The notes below the pieces were generated by a model. It searched no databases. It saw only the letters and a program-made list of their open reading frames with translations, and was not told the DNA's origin. Both the position numbers and the translations under genes were made by a program. A stretch of 64,000 bases of DNA from Saccharospirillum alexandrii_A (GTDB lineage: Bacteria > Pseudomonadota > Gammaproteobacteria > Pseudomonadales > Natronospirillaceae): assembly GCF_043641555.1 (NCBI RefSeq), contig NZ_JBHZRJ010000001.1, positions 1 to 64,000 of the forward strand, read 5' to 3'. Positions 61,556 to 64,000 of the stretch are shown here, one piece after another. Position 1 is the first letter of the stretch, and every line of letters starts with the position of its first letter.

Positions 61556-62685
61556 GCTGGGCCGTGTATCCGCCCGCCGGTAATCCGGTTGTGTTGCGGT
61601 CGTCTGGTGTTGACGTTGCCAGCCTGTTTCCCGCTCATCATCTGGTCTGGTTGCAATCGGGAACCGCGGCACTGGCGTGGTGTTTGTGTCAGCACCGGTT
61701 GCGGTACCCCGAGGTTGCGCGGCCGGAAGTATTGATACCAGCTTATGGCTGCCCCGATCTGGTAGCCGCCGCTGATTACGCGGGTTACAGCCCCCGGTTG
61801 GTTGACCTGGCCGAAGGCACCAGTGAATACGATGCTGCCGCCCTGTTGGCCGCGGTCAATGAAAACACCCTGGCAATACTGGCGGTCAACTTTTTGGGGC
61901 TGGCGGCCAACGTGAGCGCCATTCGGGCGCTGCTGCCCGAAGCCTCGTCAATCGCCATTATTGAAGACAATGCTCAGTGGTTTCCTGAGCCGGATCGGCC
62001 CGCAACAACCGAGGCCGATTACCTCACCTTTTCGTTTGGCCGTGGCAAAGCCATCGGGCTACTGGGTGGTGGCCTGGTTGCTGCCCGCGCTCAGCCTGTG
62101 CCGATGGACGTATTAGCGCCCGTTACCGACAAACGCTGGCCGATAAAGGCCCGTCTTTATAACGCTTTATTGCACCCGGCTTTGTACGGTCTGGTGACGC
62201 GGCTGCCGGGTTTGTCGTTGGGGCAGACGCGTTATCACGCTCTGGAGAGGTTGATGGCAATGGATCCGCAACCGAAGGGCGTTCTTGCGGCGAACGTTGA
62301 GCGTTACCAGCAGTTCGATACCTGGCGGGAAACCTGTTTCGATGAAGCTTTCATGGCCATCAGTGCGGTTCAGGTGCCAGGGCTGACAACCCAGGGCAGG
62401 CACACCGCTAACCGGGGGCGTTTGTTGCGTTACCCGGTGTTACTGGCGAACCGTGAACAGCGGGATGCCGCACTGGCTTCGCTGACCCAGGCAGGGCTAG
62501 GCGCTACGGCCATGTACCGGCATGCGTTGCCAGACATCGCCGGTTTGGAAGGGCGCTTCGACAGATCACGGGTTCCCAATGCCCGGCAATTTGCCGACAG
62601 GCTGATTACTTTGCCGGTTCATGTGGGTATCAACCAGCCAGTTATCGAGCGCATCATAAACACGCTCTCCCGGGCTTTGGACTGA
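61552..62685 (+). CDS. DegT/DnrJ/EryC1-type PLP aminotransferase-like protein
   Basis: This 377-residue fold-type I PLP protein has LQSGTAALAWCL at the phosphate end, LIPAYGCPDLVAAADYAG, IEDNAQW and the lysine in TFSFGRGKAIGLLGGGLV. It should transaminate a keto-sugar nucleotide or be a related surface-glycan enzyme. The start is ATG 61552, overlapping the GT2 stop; a longer frame upstream lies inside that gene and is rejected. The C-terminal part is less conserved than in standard ArnB-like enzymes, so the substrate remains open. Confidence 0.8.
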   Translation: MSWAVYPPAGNPVVLRSSGVDVASLFPAHHLVWLQSGTAALAWCLCQHRLRYPEVARPEVLIPAYGCPDLVAAADYAGYSPRLVDLAEGTSEYDAAALLAAVNENTLAILAVNFLGLAANVSAIRALLPEASSIAIIEDNAQWFPEPDRPATTEADYLTFSFGRGKAIGLLGGGLVAARAQPVPMDVLAPVTDKRWPIKARLYNALLHPALYGLVTRLPGLSLGQTRYHALERLMAMDPQPKGVLAANVERYQQFDTWRETCFDEAFMAISAVQVPGLTTQGRHTANRGRLLRYPVLLANREQRDAALASLTQAGLGATAMYRHALPDIAGLEGRFDRSRVPNARQFADRLITLPVHVGINQPVIERIINTLSRALD

Positions 62686-62710
62686 CCAGCCCGGACAGCG
62701 CTGGCCGACT

Positions 62711-64000
62711 TCAGGCCGGCGCGGCGTTACCTGCCTCAGCTTCCTTCAGGTGTTGTTCAATGTCGGCATTGTTCGGTGCCAACTGACGCGCCCGCGTCAG
62801 TACAGTAACCGCTTGCTGGTGTTCCCCGTTCAGGTGCAGTAACCAGCCATAGGTATCCAGAATGCCAGGGTTTTCCGGGGCAATGTCTGCAGCCCGGGCA
62901 GCGAGGTCTAGTGCTTCAGTTGGGCTGTCCTCGCGCAGCAGCCAGGCCAGGTTGTTCAATGCGGCAACGTGGCTTGAATCTCGCTGAACGGTTTCGCGAT
63001 AAGCGCTGATGGCCTCGGCATTGGCCTGCTGATTCAAATAATAATTTCCTTTCATGAACCAGGGGGCGGCTGCATCGGGGTCGACCTGGTGCCATTGCTC
63101 CAGCGTAATGACCAGTCGCTCCGGTTCCCGGTCACTGATCAGTGCCGTGTAGATGGCAGCCAGCTCACGGCTGGGTGAACGGGTCCAGTAGGGGCGAACA
63201 AAATCGAGCGCGTCGGCGCGGTTGTTGTTAGCGGCCATTAATCGGGCTTTCTGCGCCACTATGTCGAGATTATCTGGCCGGCTTGCCAGCAAGGTGTCGA
63301 GCCGGGCCAGGGCGTCTTCACTATCGCCCTGGCTGTTGTCGATTTGGGCGGCAAGAAACTGCGTTGGCAAGTCGTTTGGCTGGCGCTGCTCAGCTTGTTC
63401 GATCCACCGGTTGGCATCGGCCCAGTTACCCTGGCTGGCGGCTTGTTGCGCCCGTGCCCGGAAATACTGGCCGGTCATGGCACGCGCTCGTGGCTGTTCT
63501 GAATCCTGATACTGGCTCGCCAGTTCACCTGCCTGGTCCCATTCGGCCAGCGTCAGCAATCGGTTCATGGCAACCGAGTTCAGTTCCAGTGCAACGTCTT
63601 GTGGGCTGGCGGCGGCTTGTTCCCTCAGCCAGGCCAGAGTATCGGTAGCTGACGTGGCATCAGTACGCCATTGCAGCGCGGCTTCCAGTAAGTCGGGCCG
63701 TTCGGGTATGGCCTGATAGCCGCGCATCAGCAAGTCGGTTGCGGCCAGCGTCTGGCCTTGCTGGCGCATCAGTTGTGCGGTGGCCGGGTAGGCTTCGGTG
63801 AATTCGGGGTGGTCTTCCAGCAGTGAGGTCATTTGCACCAGGGCCCGGCTGGCGTTGCCCGCGCGATAGTCGAGCATGCTGCTGATCCAGTAAGGATTCG
63901 GCTCTTCCGGAAATGCTTCGGTGAGTTCACCGGCTATGCGCTGGGCTTCTTCCATTTCATCTTCAGCCACCAGGGTGGTCACATAGAACTGTGTGGTCAG
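62711..64000 (-). CDS. PrsT-like TPR protein, XrtA system (5' part beyond window)
   Basis: The frame is open to the right edge, so at least 429 residues of the C-terminal part are present and the start is missing. The sequence is a run of TPR-type helical repeats of about 34 residues, rich in Ala/Leu, ending ILDTYGWLLHLNGEHQQAVTVL and LAPNNADIEQHLKEAE. This end is typical of the large PEP-CTERM/XrtA TPR lipoprotein PrsT (usually about 900 aa). It lies convergent to the aminotransferase gene. Confidence 0.82.
   Translation of the reverse strand: MTTQFYVTTLVAEDEMEEAQRIAGELTEAFPEEPNPYWISSMLDYRAGNASRALVQMTSLLEDHPEFTEAYPATAQLMRQQGQTLAATDLLMRGYQAIPERPDLLEAALQWRTDATSATDTLAWLREQAAASPQDVALELNSVAMNRLLTLAEWDQAGELASQYQDSEQPRARAMTGQYFRARAQQAASQGNWADANRWIEQAEQRQPNDLPTQFLAAQIDNSQGDSEDALARLDTLLASRPDNLDIVAQKARLMAANNNRADALDFVRPYWTRSPSRELAAIYTALISDREPERLVITLEQWHQVDPDAAAPWFMKGNYYLNQQANAEAISAYRETVQRDSSHVAALNNLAWLLREDSPTEALDLAARAADIAPENPGILDTYGWLLHLNGEHQQAVTVLTRARQLAPNNADIEQHLKEAEAGNAAPA

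Overview
This is a chromosomal segment of a gammaproteobacterium, probably a marine, Oceanospirillales-like one. That guess rests on the end of the 23S rRNA, the lgt-thyA pair, a Lon-like AsrA-type protease gene, an acs gene beside CrbS/CrbR-type regulators, and a complete exosortase A (XrtA/PEP-CTERM) exopolysaccharide locus. Genus cannot be fixed from the sequence alone.

Region 1 (1-790) is the end of an rRNA operon. It holds the 23S 3' end, a spacer with seven perfect TAACAGC heptamers, 5S rRNA, and then three rho-independent terminators. The second and third terminators sit on partial duplications of the 5S-tail/terminator module, one of them partly inverted. Region 2 (791-15819) is mostly housekeeping: cytochrome c5, glutathionyl-hydroquinone reductase, lgt-thyA, a Lon-family protease, acs with a CrbR-type regulator and a CrbS-type symporter-kinase, two small unknown genes, a large palindromic element, and hemH.

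Region 3 (15881-28513) is the first half of the XrtA/EPS locus. A leftward set carries an ATPase, two DUF3473 deacetylases and a UDP-sugar dehydrogenase. A divergent rightward operon carries the EpsB-type priming transferase, polysaccharide export lipoprotein, Wzz-like protein, a BY-kinase-like protein that has lost its P-loop, a beta-barrel protein, a free-standing amino-acid-type adenylation enzyme and an SGNH esterase. Region 4 (28456-42165) is a tightly coupled leftward operon of eleven genes: deacetylase, carrier protein, acyl-CoA dehydrogenase, DUF1839 protein, GH2 beta-mannosidase-like enzyme, tandem alpha/beta-hydrolase, two acyltransferase-3 membrane proteins, second carrier protein, FkbH-like enzyme and a second tandem alpha/beta-hydrolase. 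With the adenylation enzyme this looks like carrier-protein acyl chemistry embedded in a polysaccharide locus, and it is the most unusual content of the window.

Region 5 (42484-64000) holds the FemAB-like protein, exosortase A fused to an EpsI domain, another deacetylase, an ATP-grasp protein and a glycosyltransferase. Next comes a clearly AT-richer stretch (about 49-59 kb) with a tyrosine phosphatase, O-antigen-ligase-like protein, CapK-like adenylate-forming enzyme, glycosyltransferases, a secreted lyase-like protein, an unknown protein with a ParB-like motif and a PglK-like ABC flippase. The end returns to higher GC with two glycosyltransferases, a DegT-type aminotransferase and the 3' part of a PrsT-type TPR gene cut by the window edge. 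Together the genes would prime, build, modify, polymerise, export and anchor an acylated exopolysaccharide. No PEP-CTERM substrate protein is encoded in the window.
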